Numbered from the stretch's first letter, positions 1-8,668 are shown. The stretch: 64,000 nt of DNA from Myroides odoratimimus (GCF_001485415.1 NZ_BCMQ01000016.1:1-64000), one strand, 5' to 3'. Program-made: numbers and translations. Notes: generated from the letters alone by a model not told the origin.

Positions 1-36
1 CTTAGATTCAACTAATAAATGCAACAGCATTTAAAA

Positions 37-82
37 AACGGCGGAGAACATTTGCTCCATGGAGCAAATGTTCTCCGCCGTT
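37..82. terminator. 46-bp perfect palindrome inside the IS, terminator-like on the minus strand
   Basis: Bases 37-59 are the exact reverse complement of 60-82, centred on CCATGG, giving a 23-bp stem with no spacer. On the minus strand the stem is followed by a run of six T (complement of 33-38), so it should stop transcripts crossing the element from the DUF262 side. On the plus strand no T run follows. It lies between the left inverted repeat and the transposase start, where it may limit antisense or read-through expression. The termination role is inferred. Confidence 0.6.
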
Positions 83-128
83 GGCGAAAAAAAACATCTA
101 CTTTTGAGGTTCCTACACACCCAAAAAG

Positions 129-1109
129 ATGTCACATTTAACGTTAGAACAAAGATATAAAATAGAAGCATATAAAAAGGCAGGTAAATCACTTACTGAA
201 ATTGCTTGTTATATAGGCAAAGACAAGTCTGTTGTTAGCAGAGAGCTTAAGCGCAATTCAGACGAAAGAAATGGTGTTTATAAAGCTAATCTTGGACAAA
301 GAAAGACAGCTCAACGACACAAAGAAAAACGCAAGAGAATACGCTTAACTGAAAACGTAAAAACAACTATTATAGACTATCTTAATCAAGATTATAGTCC
401 AGAACAAATAGTAGGTAGAAGTAAACTTGAAGCAAAAGAAATGGTCTCTGTTGAATGTATTTATCAATTCATTTGGCAGAACAAAAAACAAGGAGGAAAG
501 CTTTATAAGCATCTTAGAACTAAAGGTAAAAAATATAGAAAAAGAGGTGCATGCAAAGACAGTAGAGGCTTGATAAGTAATAGAGTAGATATTGAAAAAA
601 GACCTAGTATAGTTGATGATAAATATAGAATAGGTGATCTTGAAATAGATTTAGTAATAGGGAAAAATCATCGTGGAGCACTGCTTACTATAAACGATAG
701 AGCTACAGGGGTTTTATGGATGGGAAAGATAGAATCAAAGGAAGCTCACGTTGTAGAAGCTAAAATTATAGAACTCTTAAAAGACTTCAAACCGTTACTT
801 CATACTATGACTTCTGATAACGGAAAAGAGTTTGCAAACCATCAAAATATAGCTAACACTCTAGAGCTTGATTACTACTTCGCAAAGCCTTATCACAGTT
901 GGGAAAGAGGAGCTAATGAAAATTTAAATGGATTAGTAAGACAATATTTCCCTAAAATGACTAATTTCGATTTAATTACACAAGCAGCAATTGACAAGGC
1001 TGTAAATATTTTAAACAACAGACCAAGAAAGAGATTTGGTTTTAAATCGCCTAACGAAATTTTTACAGAAAAATTAAACCTAATGGTTACTGTTGCATTT
1101 AATACTTGA
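129..1109 (+). CDS. IS30-family transposase (DDE)
   Basis: 326-residue transposase. The N-terminus is a helix-turn-helix of the IS30 type (about residues 5-45, LTLEQRYKIEAYKKAGKS then SVVSRELKRN). The C-terminal RNase H-like integrase core has D174 (LEIDLV), D230 (SDNGKEF) and E264 (GANENLNGLVRQY), a DD(33)E spacing typical of IS30. It should cut and join the inverted repeats at 5-27 and 1090-1112. The frame is open throughout with no stop or frameshift, so it may be active. The ATG at 129 is preceded by an A-rich stretch and no clear Shine-Dalgarno site, normal for Bacteroidota. Confidence 0.93.
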   Translation: MSHLTLEQRYKIEAYKKAGKSLTEIACYIGKDKSVVSRELKRNSDERNGVYKANLGQRKTAQRHKEKRKRIRLTENVKTTIIDYLNQDYSPEQIVGRSKLEAKEMVSVECIYQFIWQNKKQGGKLYKHLRTKGKKYRKRGACKDSRGLISNRVDIEKRPSIVDDKYRIGDLEIDLVIGKNHRGALLTINDRATGVLWMGKIESKEAHVVEAKIIELLKDFKPLLHTMTSDNGKEFANHQNIANTLELDYYFAKPYHSWERGANENLNGLVRQYFPKMTNFDLITQAAIDKAVNILNNRPRKRFGFKSPNEIFTEKLNLMVTVAFNT

Positions 1110-1141
1110 ATCCACCCTTAATTCTTAATTCTTAATTAAAA

Positions 1142-3079
1142 TCACACCTCATCTAACAACAGTCTCTTCATCTCTGTCTCTTGAATCATCGGTAATTCCC
1201 AATGTTCAATGAAAGCCTCCATCATCTTACGTCCTCTAGTCTCTATATTTTCCTTATTCCAGGTAGGGTATTCTAAAAGGTCTAACTCTAACTTACTTAC
1301 TCGATACTCGTGCTTTACAGCATTCTGTACTTTGTGTTGTATCTTGTCGAAAGGATTCGCTTCATAGCGGTTATATGCTAAGAACATATTCCCTATCGAA
1401 TGGCTATAACGGTCACGATTGACCTTTTGCATGGTATTGATGTCTTTATACGTACTTCTTACCTCATAATCATCTTCCTCTGGATAGACTAAGTACACTT
1501 TAGGTTCGGTCTGTTCTAATAAACCTCCCATACGCTCTTCTATGCCTTTTAAGAAATAGTCTAATCCTGCCCAAGTCTTAAATCGTCCTCCTTTATGGAT
1601 ATGACGAATTACCTCTTTCCATCTGAAGTGCTCTACTCTACTCTCCATCAACACATTGATCAAGTATTCATTATTATGCGCACGTCCACGTAGATAGTAA
1701 AAATTAATATCTCTGAAGGTATCCTCTACATTCAGCGTAGAGTTGTTTCCTTGGAGCAAGAAGCACATGATATTATGGCGTTCCATCGCAAAGAACAAAC
1801 GCTCTATACTAGCCAAGCGCTCTTGTAGCTCAAAGTCTGATAGTCCATGATCTTCCTTCACAGGCAAATCTCTCATCAATACAGCCAATACAAGGTTAAG
1901 CATATACTTACCGTATCCTCTAGGGAAATTAGACAATCTTAGTAATGACTTCTGTATCGCAGGAGTAGTCATATACACAAAGTCTTCATCTGTATCTACA
2001 GCATAAGGATTATTAATAAAATACCACAGCGCTACTGCCTTGCGCATACTTTCAAGCCATTGGGTAAGTTCACTATAATCAGCGTAATTCACGCTTCCCG
2101 TCTCTTGTTGATCTAGCTGAAAGTCGATGGTAAACAAATGCTTCTGATAAGACTTAAAGTCTGTAGATACCATCTTAGAATGAGAGAAGTACAACAACCA
2201 AAAAGCCTTTAAGAAAGCATCATCATCCATAGCCTGTGTAGGGTTTCGCCCCAGCCATTTATAGACTTCTAGCCAACTCTGATTAACCTTTTTTCGACTG
2301 CGATCTATTGTACTCGCTACTGTCAATTGCTTAGAGACGATATAAAGCACCCTATTTTTCAGACGTTCTAGACTTGATAATTGTTTTCCTCTAAAGTTTA
2401 GCGTCTCGAATACCATAGACACGTCTAATGGGCGCTCCTTAGACTCATTTAAGTTCAATATAGAAAACAATAAATGCTTTGTGAGCTTCTCTATCCAAAA
2501 GACTAATTCGACCTCTGTAAATGCTTTAATTCGCTCATTAAAGAATGCTTTTGCAAAAGATAGATTATGCGTGTATAAGGTTTCCGTCTCTTCTGCCTCA
2601 TAATCAGTATCGTTAAATATCTCTCTGATTAAATAATTATGAGAAGGAACATCTACATGGTACCCAAAAATATAGCGATAACCATCTGTCTCTTTAACTT
2701 TAAAATAGTGCTCTGTAAGTCGTTGTTTGAGTGGGCTATCCTCTAGTGCCATCACTAACTCTGATAACAATATTAATATCGTAGTCAGACGTTGTTGCCC
2801 ATCTACAATATTATACCCCTCATAGTCACTTCCTTCTATCACTAACTTTCCCCCTCTTACCACAAACCCCTCACGTCTAATACATTCTATATCAAACTTG
2901 CTAAAGTCAGTCACCGTAAGAATACCCGTAAAGTGAAAAGCATTGCGGTTGTGATGGGTATTATTCAAATCTCCCCACAGTTCTTCTAACTCCTTCTTCG
3001 TCCACGAGTAACCTCGCTGATAATCAGGAATACGAAAGACTTTACCTCTAAATACTTCTTCGAAAGTGATAATGTTCAT
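1142..3079 (-). CDS. DUF262 family protein with a degenerate DUF1524-like C-terminus (GmrSD-like)
   Basis: 645 residues. The N-terminal DUF262 (ParB/sulfiredoxin-like) domain shows its two hallmarks: FRIPDYQRGYSW (residues 15-26) and DGQQRLTT (residues 93-100). In GmrSD-type restriction systems this domain binds or hydrolyses nucleotides and is joined to a DUF1524 HNH nuclease. The tail has DUF1524-like landmarks (IGNMFL, then a W...I..R...M...I..HW pattern near the end), but where the nuclease normally has an EHIxP-like histidine motif there is VYLVYP, so the catalytic histidine seems to be missing. It may be a nuclease-dead or regulatory relative of a type IV restriction enzyme. A -7 box lies at 3110-3117. 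No partner gene is adjacent. Confidence 0.8.
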   Translation of the reverse strand: MNIITFEEVFRGKVFRIPDYQRGYSWTKKELEELWGDLNNTHHNRNAFHFTGILTVTDFSKFDIECIRREGFVVRGGKLVIEGSDYEGYNIVDGQQRLTTILILLSELVMALEDSPLKQRLTEHYFKVKETDGYRYIFGYHVDVPSHNYLIREIFNDTDYEAEETETLYTHNLSFAKAFFNERIKAFTEVELVFWIEKLTKHLLFSILNLNESKERPLDVSMVFETLNFRGKQLSSLERLKNRVLYIVSKQLTVASTIDRSRKKVNQSWLEVYKWLGRNPTQAMDDDAFLKAFWLLYFSHSKMVSTDFKSYQKHLFTIDFQLDQQETGSVNYADYSELTQWLESMRKAVALWYFINNPYAVDTDEDFVYMTTPAIQKSLLRLSNFPRGYGKYMLNLVLAVLMRDLPVKEDHGLSDFELQERLASIERLFFAMERHNIMCFLLQGNNSTLNVEDTFRDINFYYLRGRAHNNEYLINVLMESRVEHFRWKEVIRHIHKGGRFKTWAGLDYFLKGIEERMGGLLEQTEPKVYLVYPEEDDYEVRSTYKDINTMQKVNRDRYSHSIGNMFLAYNRYEANPFDKIQHKVQNAVKHEYRVSKLELDLLEYPTWNKENIETRGRKMMEAFIEHWELPMIQETEMKRLLLDEV

Positions 3080-3109
3080 ACTATAAATACTTACCTATTT
3101 TAAGGGTTA

Positions 3110-3117
3110 CAAAAGTA
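3110..3117 (-). promoter_or_regulatory. Candidate -7 box for the DUF262 gene
   Basis: On the minus strand the bases read TACTTTTG, matching the Bacteroidota -7 consensus TAnnTTTG, 30 bp before the ATG at 3079. A good -33 TTTG was not seen, so this is a moderate call. Confidence 0.4.
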
Positions 3118-3247
3118 GACAATATCACATAGATGGGCTAATGAATTATAATTAAGGATAGTAGTTTAACAAAACTAACAACAAAGAAGCAACTCTTCTT
3201 TACCTTCTAAGGAATGAATAAGGATAAGGTATATGATCAACCCATAT

Positions 3248-3281
3248 TGTCTCCGTTAAAACAGGCTTTTTAACGGAGACA
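3248..3281. repeat. Perfect 14-bp inverted repeat, 6-base loop
   Basis: TGTCTCCGTTAAAA (3248-3261) is exactly complementary to TTTTAACGGAGACA (3268-3281). No T tract follows on either strand, so it is not a typical terminator. It could be an operator, a recombination site or an RNA hairpin in the gap between the DUF262 gene and the terminator at 3305. Confidence 0.5.
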
Positions 3282-3304
3282 GTACGGACTCATTCGCATT
3301 TAAA

Positions 3305-3335
3305 CAAAAAGAGCTACCCATCAGTAGCTCTTCTC
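3305..3335 (-). terminator. Rho-independent terminator of the 243-residue gene
   Basis: The stem GAGCTAC/GTAGCTC with a six-base loop is followed on the minus strand by a T run (complement of 3306-3310). It sits directly after the stop codon of the gene at 3338-4069. Confidence 0.75.
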
Positions 3336-3337
3336 AT

Positions 3338-4069
3338 TTACTCTTTAAGCATTAGCTTATATTCTCGTTTATTACTCTTAGGATTAATATCTATAAACTC
3401 ATACTGATCAATATTACTCAGTACTTGTTCGAATCGCTTCTTTGCTTCTTCTAAAGTCCAAGTCTTAGGAAAGTAAAAACCGTCAAACTTGCTCTCTGAA
3501 ATATCTGCTTTAAACTCGTGGATATAATCATAAAATCCACCATACGCTAGGGCTATCACCCCTGACCACTGTATAGCATAATGCTTATTCGCTAATGGTG
3601 TAAAGCTAATGGTATGATTCGCCGAAAGATCATGACCTAGTAGATAGATACCAAAAGCCAATTCAGACTCTAACATATCATCTGGTAGAGGAAGCGGATT
3701 AAGTACAAACTCTCTATTATCTAATAAATCAAAACTAAAAGGTGTGGTCCCATCAGAAAGAAGAAGTCCTCCTTCATCTGACCAGTACGTAGAAGACAAA
3801 GTACACTGATGATAATTATCCCACACGATTCTAGATTGCCACTCGCTCATACTGGTATATTCGGCATCATCGTCGAAGTCCTCTTCCTCATCTTCTATAT
3901 ACTCTTCTCCTTCGCTTAGATAGTAGTATTTTGACTTTAGGTGTAAGTCAAACCATAGTTTGCCTGATTCGTCTAAACGACCTGCCCAAACAAACTCTTC
4001 TAACAGATGGGGTTTAGGATAGGCACTATCGATAAATGTAATTGTACTCATGTATATGCTGCTTAACAA
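3338..4069 (-). CDS. Unrecognised acidic cytoplasmic protein, immunity-like
   Basis: Up to 243 residues; the start may be the second Met (4051, protein beginning MSTITFIDSAYPKPH) because the six residues before it add little. No signal peptide or membrane segment. There is a strongly acidic stretch around residues 54-68 (EEYIEDEEEDFDDDAEY), many aromatic residues and repeated W/Y positions. Acidic, aromatic-rich, single-domain proteins of this size are common among Bacteroidota toxin-immunity and SUKH-like families, but no diagnostic motif was found. The gene has its own terminator (3305-3335). Function unknown. Confidence 0.6.
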   Translation of the reverse strand: MLSSIYMSTITFIDSAYPKPHLLEEFVWAGRLDESGKLWFDLHLKSKYYYLSEGEEYIEDEEEDFDDDAEYTSMSEWQSRIVWDNYHQCTLSSTYWSDEGGLLLSDGTTPFSFDLLDNREFVLNPLPLPDDMLESELAFGIYLLGHDLSANHTISFTPLANKHYAIQWSGVIALAYGGFYDYIHEFKADISESKFDGFYFPKTWTLEEAKKRFEQVLSNIDQYEFIDINPKSNKREYKLMLKE

Positions 4070-4169
4070 AATATTGATATGGTCAAAGCTACAAATATCT
4101 AGAGTAGTAATACAAGCTTTTTGTTTGAAAAACAGGGGTAATATTCTATGTTTATCACGGCCTCTATTT

Positions 4170-4568
4170 TTAGGTAAATCGATAGTGTAACAGCCTATAG
4201 TAGTTCGCTGTTCTACTTTCGAACAACTGTTTTCCTACAAAATCGAAAATGATATTCTTTAAATCTAATAAGGATACAATGTCTTCATTGATTAAAAATC
4301 CTAACTGTCCGCAGAGCAAAATCTGTTTCTCTAAAGTCATACAGCAGTGAGAGATATCGTCTAAGTAACAGACAAAATCTTCTTCTATCTGACTCTTTAA
4401 CCCCAAACCGATATACAAAGAAATCATCCCACTAATCTCTCTCATCTTAGCGATCGCTCCTAGATGATCCTCTTTAAAGTTCTCTAAAGTTAGTTTATAG
4501 ATCGTTAACTTTAGTTCTAATGATTTAATCAACATCGCGTCTCGCTGATATACACTCACAAAGCTCAT
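4170..4568 (-). CDS. Unrecognised small helical protein
   Basis: 132 residues, predicted almost entirely helical from its sequence (long runs of L, I, E and K with few G or P), with three cysteines in the middle (residues about 67-86, YLDDISHCCMTLEKQILLC). No signal peptide. The size and helical pattern recall four-helix-bundle or MobC/RteC-like accessory proteins, but no family can be named from the sequence. It is monocistronic: 100 bp separate it from the upstream gene and 86 bp from the HAD gene. A coding role is supported only by the open frame and plausible composition. Confidence 0.55.
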   Translation of the reverse strand: MSFVSVYQRDAMLIKSLELKLTIYKLTLENFKEDHLGAIAKMREISGMISLYIGLGLKSQIEEDFVCYLDDISHCCMTLEKQILLCGQLGFLINEDIVSLLDLKNIIFDFVGKQLFESRTANYYRLLHYRFT

Positions 4569-4654
4569 AACAAATAGTTTATAGATTAACTATACTCCTA
4601 CCATTACAATACCAAAGAAAGCATTTCTATGTGAAGAAATTGTTATGTTTTAAG

Positions 4655-5350
4655 CTAGTATTTCAAATAATCTACTACTTCTCTGATGTTTTTTAGCTGT
4701 TTATAATTCTCATAAGCTAGCTCTTCCTCTACGACTTCGTGTGCCCAGGTCACATGAAAAGGAACGTGTAGTGCCAATCCTCCAAGTTCTAACACAGGGA
4801 TAATATCAGACTTAACTGAATTTCCTACCATCATAAACTCCTGAGGTTGACAAGATAGCTTACTTACTAAATTTCCATAATCTAGTATCTGCTTATCACT
4901 CATCACCTCTACATGGTCAAAATACTTCGATAAAGAAGAATTCTTTAGTTTTCGCTCTTGATCTAATAAGTCACCTTTAGTTGCTAGTACTAGCTTATAG
5001 TTGCCGTTTAGTTGATCTAGTGTTTCCTCTACTCCATCTAAAAGAGTGATTGGCTTATCAATCAGTTCATGTCCTAACCCCAAGATGCGGTGCATTAATA
5101 CATCTGTCATTTGAGTCCCTGTAATCTGAGCTCCCGTTTCTAATAAACTCAATAAAAAACTCTTCGCTCCAAAGCCATATCGATCTAGATTTCGCATCTC
5201 TGTCTCAAAAAGGGCTTTAGACACTTCTTCTCCTGGTAAATAATCTTTTAAAAGCTCGCAGAAAGCGTGTTCTGTCTCTTGGTAGTATATTTCATTATTC
5301 CAAAGTGTATCATCAGCATCAAATGCTATAATCTGTATGTCTTTACTCAT
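4655..5350 (-). CDS. HAD-superfamily hydrolase (YjjG/phosphatase type)
   Basis: 231 residues. Motif I is FDADDTLW with the nucleophile D11 and general acid D13. A helical cap follows (about residues 20-95). Motif II/III corresponds to LVLATKGD (about residues 119-126), and motif IV is MVGNSVKSDI (Asp-type Mg site). The layout is that of subclass I HAD phosphatases such as nucleotidase YjjG or phosphoglycolate phosphatase. Likely a small-molecule phosphatase in the cytoplasm; substrate not predictable. A good TATATTTG -7 box lies 23 bp upstream (5373-5380), so it is probably its own transcription unit. Confidence 0.9.
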   Translation of the reverse strand: MSKDIQIIAFDADDTLWNNEIYYQETEHAFCELLKDYLPGEEVSKALFETEMRNLDRYGFGAKSFLLSLLETGAQITGTQMTDVLMHRILGLGHELIDKPITLLDGVEETLDQLNGNYKLVLATKGDLLDQERKLKNSSLSKYFDHVEVMSDKQILDYGNLVSKLSCQPQEFMMVGNSVKSDIIPVLELGGLALHVPFHVTWAHEVVEEELAYENYKQLKNIREVVDYLKY

Positions 5351-5372
5351 ATTCTATTTCTTTATACCTTGT

Positions 5373-5380
5373 CAAATATA
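5373..5380 (-). promoter_or_regulatory. Candidate -7 box for the HAD gene
   Basis: On the minus strand TATATTTG matches the Bacteroidota -7 consensus TAnnTTTG, 23 bp before the ATG at 5350. The -33 element is not clear. Confidence 0.4.
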
Positions 5381-5428
5381 AAGGTTGACTAGCAATTCTA
5401 AAAAGACTTTTGTCTTTCTTCATTTATT

Positions 5429-6472
5429 CTACTGATGTTCTTCATTATAATTCCCTGTCCTGTAAGACAATCTCATCTCTTCTACGAATCGATCAAAATC
5501 AGACATATACTCATAATCTTGTACTATACGATATTTATTATACTCTACTTCTGCCATTTGCTCTGCTACCATTGCTGAGACTTTGCCTGCGTCTTTTAGT
5601 ACATCATATTCATTAAAAGATAAAAAAGCATCTAACCGATCTATCCAGTCCGTCATTTTCATTGCTTTTTGACGTTTAGCCATATTCTCCGCAAAATCCA
5701 AATACATTGATACTACTCTATTTAACTCTGTCAATTCCTCTATATTCAAATAGTTTTTAGCCACTACTACATCACTCTTCAGGATCTTTCCTCCTTGTTT
5801 CTCATTCTTCCACGATGTCAATCCCACATTCTTCTGATTCGAATTAGCTCTTTTCTTTATCAATTCGGCAGCTGTATGATTGTGAATCGCCCAATGTAAC
5901 TTATTCTGAAGTATTGCATAAAACTCTTGAGTAACTTTCGATTTAGGATCATAGTCAATAGATGTTGCATAAATATCTGTAATCTTCTGATAAAAAAGAC
6001 GTTCACTACTACGTATCTCACGAATACGCTCTACTAATTCCTCAAAATAGTCTTTGCCAAATAATTGTTGTCCTTGCTTTAAGCGCTCGTCATCTAACGC
6101 AAATCCTTTTATCAAATATTCCCTCAACACTCCATTAGCCCACTTTCTGAATTGTGTCGCTTGTACAGAATTAACCCTATACCCCACAGATAGTATCATA
6201 TCTAAATTATAGAAGTTTGTCTTATAATTTTTACCATCAGAGGCAGTATGTGCAAAATTTGCACATACTGAATCCTCTTCTAATTCGCCGTCTTTTAACA
6301 CATTAGCAATATGCTTTGTGATAACACTTCTATCTACACCGAATATCTCACTCATTGTCTTTTGTGACGCCCAAATAGTATCTTGATTACTATCAACTAT
6401 AACTTGAACACTTATTTTACCTTCCTTATTATGATAAAACAGAAAATTCGAAACGTTGTTTTCTTCTTTCAT
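5429..6472 (-). CDS. RhuM-family (virulence RhuM) protein
   Basis: 347 residues from the preferred start. Strong similarity to the RhuM family is visible: an N-terminal block SVQVIVDSNQDTIWASQKTM followed by a DNA-binding-like segment (FGVDRSVITKHIANVLKDGE), then FYNLDMILSVGYRVNSVQATQFRKWAN, the RhuM/ORF6N signature. The C-terminus is helical. RhuM proteins are frequent in restriction and accessory islands and on the Salmonella SPI-3 island; the molecular role is unknown, though the N-terminal part resembles Bro-N/ORF6N DNA-binding domains. An upstream Met (6502) exists, but the ATG at 6472 (MKEENNVSNF) gives the usual family start. It shares the accessory stretch with the DUF262 gene. Confidence 0.9.
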   Translation of the reverse strand: MKEENNVSNFLFYHNKEGKISVQVIVDSNQDTIWASQKTMSEIFGVDRSVITKHIANVLKDGELEEDSVCANFAHTASDGKNYKTNFYNLDMILSVGYRVNSVQATQFRKWANGVLREYLIKGFALDDERLKQGQQLFGKDYFEELVERIREIRSSERLFYQKITDIYATSIDYDPKSKVTQEFYAILQNKLHWAIHNHTAAELIKKRANSNQKNVGLTSWKNEKQGGKILKSDVVVAKNYLNIEELTELNRVVSMYLDFAENMAKRQKAMKMTDWIDRLDAFLSFNEYDVLKDAGKVSAMVAEQMAEVEYNKYRIVQDYEYMSDFDRFVEEMRLSYRTGNYNEEHQ

Positions 6473-6562
6473 AGTATATATCTGTAAGTAGTACTTAATC
6501 AATCCTTTGCAATCTACTCTATTTTATACGTTTACTATTTAAATACATTGCTCTAAATAATA

Positions 6563-6592
6563 GCAAAAGCCCATCATGTGATGGGCTCTTTC
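6563..6592 (-). terminator. Terminator of the oxidoreductase gene
   Basis: AGCCCATCATGTGATGGGCT (6568-6587) forms a 9-bp stem with a two-base loop. On the minus strand it is followed by TTTTGCTATTATTT. It lies 36 bp after the stop codon of the gene at 6624-7598. Confidence 0.75.
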
Positions 6593-6623
6593 TATATTTG
6601 TTCTCTTTATATTCTACTAAAAA

Positions 6624-7598
6624 TTACTCTATCACCAGCACCAATCTTTTTCCACTGCTAAGAGGCATATCCCATACTTCTTCTATTTGCTCCCACGAGT
6701 AACTCACTGTCTCAAGGCGTAACTTCCCTGCTACTGCTAAATCAAAAGCTTCAGGCAATAATACTTTAAAGAAATGGACAGTCTCTTCTTCCGTCCAGCT
6801 ACCAATACCTGATCCTAACAGCATAATGTCCGTTCCTCTTAATATAGAAGAAGACAGCTCCATCATATCGCCTGACATCGCTCCTACATTGACAAAACGA
6901 GTTCTATGCTGATACTTGCCTTTACCTTTTAAAGCTGTCAATATAGCTGAGGCGCTATCTCCCCATAGGTAATCTATCACCACATCGATAGGCGTTTCTT
7001 GATGTACCTGACTAAATGCTGTTACTAACTCTTCTGTTGCTCCCAATGGAATAATCACATCCGCTCCTAATGTCTTTAAGTGATTTAGAGCTTCTCTATT
7101 TCGACCTGTTACGATTACTTTACTCGCTCCATAATACTTAGCCATTTGTACAGCTACTTGTCCTGTTACTCCTGTCGCACCATTGATTAAGACGACTTCC
7201 CCTTTTGACAATTTCGCTCTGACTACCATAGCAATAACCGATCCCATAAGTGCGTTAGGCAAGGCAGATGCTAATGCTAAGTCTATACCCTTATGCAAGG
7301 GTACAACTTGGTTTTTATTGACTACAGCCATCTCACTCACCATCCCTTGTAAGCCAAAACTGTACACTAACGAACCATCTTCTAACGCCCCTACTCCATC
7401 TGTTCCTATCACAAAAGGCGCAAAAGGTTTGCTACTCACAGAATAGTGCTTACCACTGGCTATCGCTCTGTCTAAATTCTTGATTGAAGCTGCTTTGACA
7501 CGCATCAGTACTTCTTCTGTAGAACGAACCTCTACAGGTTTAAAATCGGTTGTATATACCGGAGTTTGTCCTTTTTCTTTTACAATTACTGCTTTCAT
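6624..7598 (-). CDS. Medium-chain (MDR) alcohol dehydrogenase/quinone oxidoreductase-like protein
   Basis: 324 residues. N-terminal GroES-like domain (about 1-110), then an NAD(P)-binding Rossmann domain with VLINGATGVTGQVAVQMAKY (about residues 135-154), matching the AxxGVG-type nucleotide loop of the quinone oxidoreductase branch. It lacks the cysteine cluster of structural zinc in zinc-dependent ADHs. It probably reduces quinones, enones or aldehydes with NADPH in the cytoplasm. The next gene upstream encodes a Crp/Fnr regulator on the same strand 68 bp away, which may control it. Terminator at 6563-6592. Confidence 0.88.
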   Translation of the reverse strand: MKAVIVKEKGQTPVYTTDFKPVEVRSTEEVLMRVKAASIKNLDRAIASGKHYSVSSKPFAPFVIGTDGVGALEDGSLVYSFGLQGMVSEMAVVNKNQVVPLHKGIDLALASALPNALMGSVIAMVVRAKLSKGEVVLINGATGVTGQVAVQMAKYYGASKVIVTGRNREALNHLKTLGADVIIPLGATEELVTAFSQVHQETPIDVVIDYLWGDSASAILTALKGKGKYQHRTRFVNVGAMSGDMMELSSSILRGTDIMLLGSGIGSWTEEETVHFFKVLLPEAFDLAVAGKLRLETVSYSWEQIEEVWDMPLSSGKRLVLVIE

Positions 7599-7666
7599 AT
7601 TCTATTGTTTAGAAATGTAAAAGTAGTATGGGCAAAAGCCAAGGAACGATAACATTTGTTATCAAA

Positions 7667-8260
7667 TCACTTCTTCAGCAACTTGCTTTTAATACGGCTC
7701 AAGTGAACCTTCGTTATACCGATATAAGAGGCGATATAATGCTGAGGAATGCGTTTAATCAGTTCTGGACGCTGTTCCACTAATTCTAAATAACGCTGTT
7801 CTGGTGTTGATTTTACAAACGAAAGACTGCGATTCACATAGTCAAACGTACGCTGAAAGAGCACCTCTATAAAGAGGTCTCTATACTCTGGCGTAGCTAA
7901 AGAGTCTTCTAATAACGGTCTAATATCTTCTTTATCTGCTACCCATACTTCTGTAGGTTCTATCGTCTCAAGAGTAAACTTACTCGGCATCCCCTTCCAA
8001 AAACTCTCTATCGAAGACACCATACTATGCTCTAAGAAAAACTGAAATGTGACTTCCTGTCCATCCTTATTCAACCATACACGCATACATCCCTTCTTAA
8101 CCCAGAACACCTTATTAGCCACTTCTCCTTCCTCTAAAAGTACCGTTTTAGCCGCATACGATTCCTCTCTAAAGTAAGGCTTGTACTTCGCTATAAACTC
8201 CTGACTAATTAATGAGTCTCTATCTACTTTTTCGAACATACGGTTTGTTTTTATACACAT
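7667..8260 (-). CDS. Crp/Fnr-family transcriptional regulator
   Basis: Up to 197 residues; the true start may be the Met at 8239 (MFEKVDRDSL). The N-terminal cyclic-nucleotide-binding-like jelly roll has ETVLLEEGEVA-type spacing (KTVLLEEGEVANKVFWVKKG, about residues 38-57). The C-terminal helix-turn-helix is reduced (RIPQHYIASYIGITKVHLSRIKSKL, about residues 170-194), the form usual in flavobacterial Crp-like regulators. The ligand-contacting RxS motif of true cAMP receptors is not evident. Its start abuts the stop codon of DUF3024 (TAA then ATG), so the two are probably cotranscribed. The likely target is the oxidoreductase just downstream. Confidence 0.88.
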   Translation of the reverse strand: MCIKTNRMFEKVDRDSLISQEFIAKYKPYFREESYAAKTVLLEEGEVANKVFWVKKGCMRVWLNKDGQEVTFQFFLEHSMVSSIESFWKGMPSKFTLETIEPTEVWVADKEDIRPLLEDSLATPEYRDLFIEVLFQRTFDYVNRSLSFVKSTPEQRYLELVEQRPELIKRIPQHYIASYIGITKVHLSRIKSKLLKK

Positions 8261-8668
8261 TTAACCAAAGAAGCATCCATACGGATCACTAACTATTTCT
8301 TTAAAGATATCGTCTAAGTCAACGGTTTCAGACAATTCATCATACACTTGCCATTTTCCATTAGCCCTTAGCCAATACAGCTTCCATACTTTCTGAGTCC
8401 CTACATATTTAAACTTGACGAAAGGATGCCTCCTGATAATCGTATCATCCATCCAATCTGGCCTAACTGTGACTAAGATATACGTATTTTTGTCGCGATC
8501 GTAATCCACGTCCAATTGTTTTCTAATCTCAGGATCATCTGACCTAAGCGTTTCCACAAATTGCTTTATACACCCTTCATTAAAGTCAATTGTAGCTCCC
8601 ATATCTCTTTTATTTACTTCCACTAAGGTAAGATGTTTTACGTAAACTCTTTCATTCAATTTCAACAT
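8261..8668 (-). CDS. DUF3024 family protein
   Basis: 135 residues. The core VTVRPDWMDDTIIRRHPFVK followed by KYVGTQKVWKLYWLRANGKW and a YDEL ending matches the DUF3024 pattern (RPxW...P.aK..y....lWklyW.R...KW..Y). Function unknown; the family is widespread and small. The ATG at 8668 is preferred over a TTG one codon earlier. The start codon lies inside the left 45-bp direct repeat (8662-8706), which therefore supplies the translation start. The stop codon touches the Crp/Fnr gene, indicating cotranscription. Confidence 0.82.
   Translation of the reverse strand: MLKLNERVYVKHLTLVEVNKRDMGATIDFNEGCIKQFVETLRSDDPEIRKQLDVDYDRDKNTYILVTVRPDWMDDTIIRRHPFVKFKYVGTQKVWKLYWLRANGKWQVYDELSETVDLDDIFKEIVSDPYGCFFG

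Larger units (their letters stand above)
5..1112 (+). mobile_element. IS30-family insertion sequence, apparently complete
   Basis: Imperfect terminal inverted repeats bracket one transposase gene. The left repeat (5-27) begins GATTCAACTAATAAATGC. The right repeat (1090-1112), read on the minus strand, begins GATTCAAGTATTAAATGC. They agree at 21 of 23 positions. The length of about 1.1 kb is normal for IS30-family elements. No target duplication is evident: the three bases outside the ends differ, and only four bases lie to the left in this window. The right end lies about 30 bp beyond the stop codon of the neighbouring DUF262 gene, which seems intact. A short TTAATTC tandem (about 1118-1137) follows the right end. 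Confidence 0.8.
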
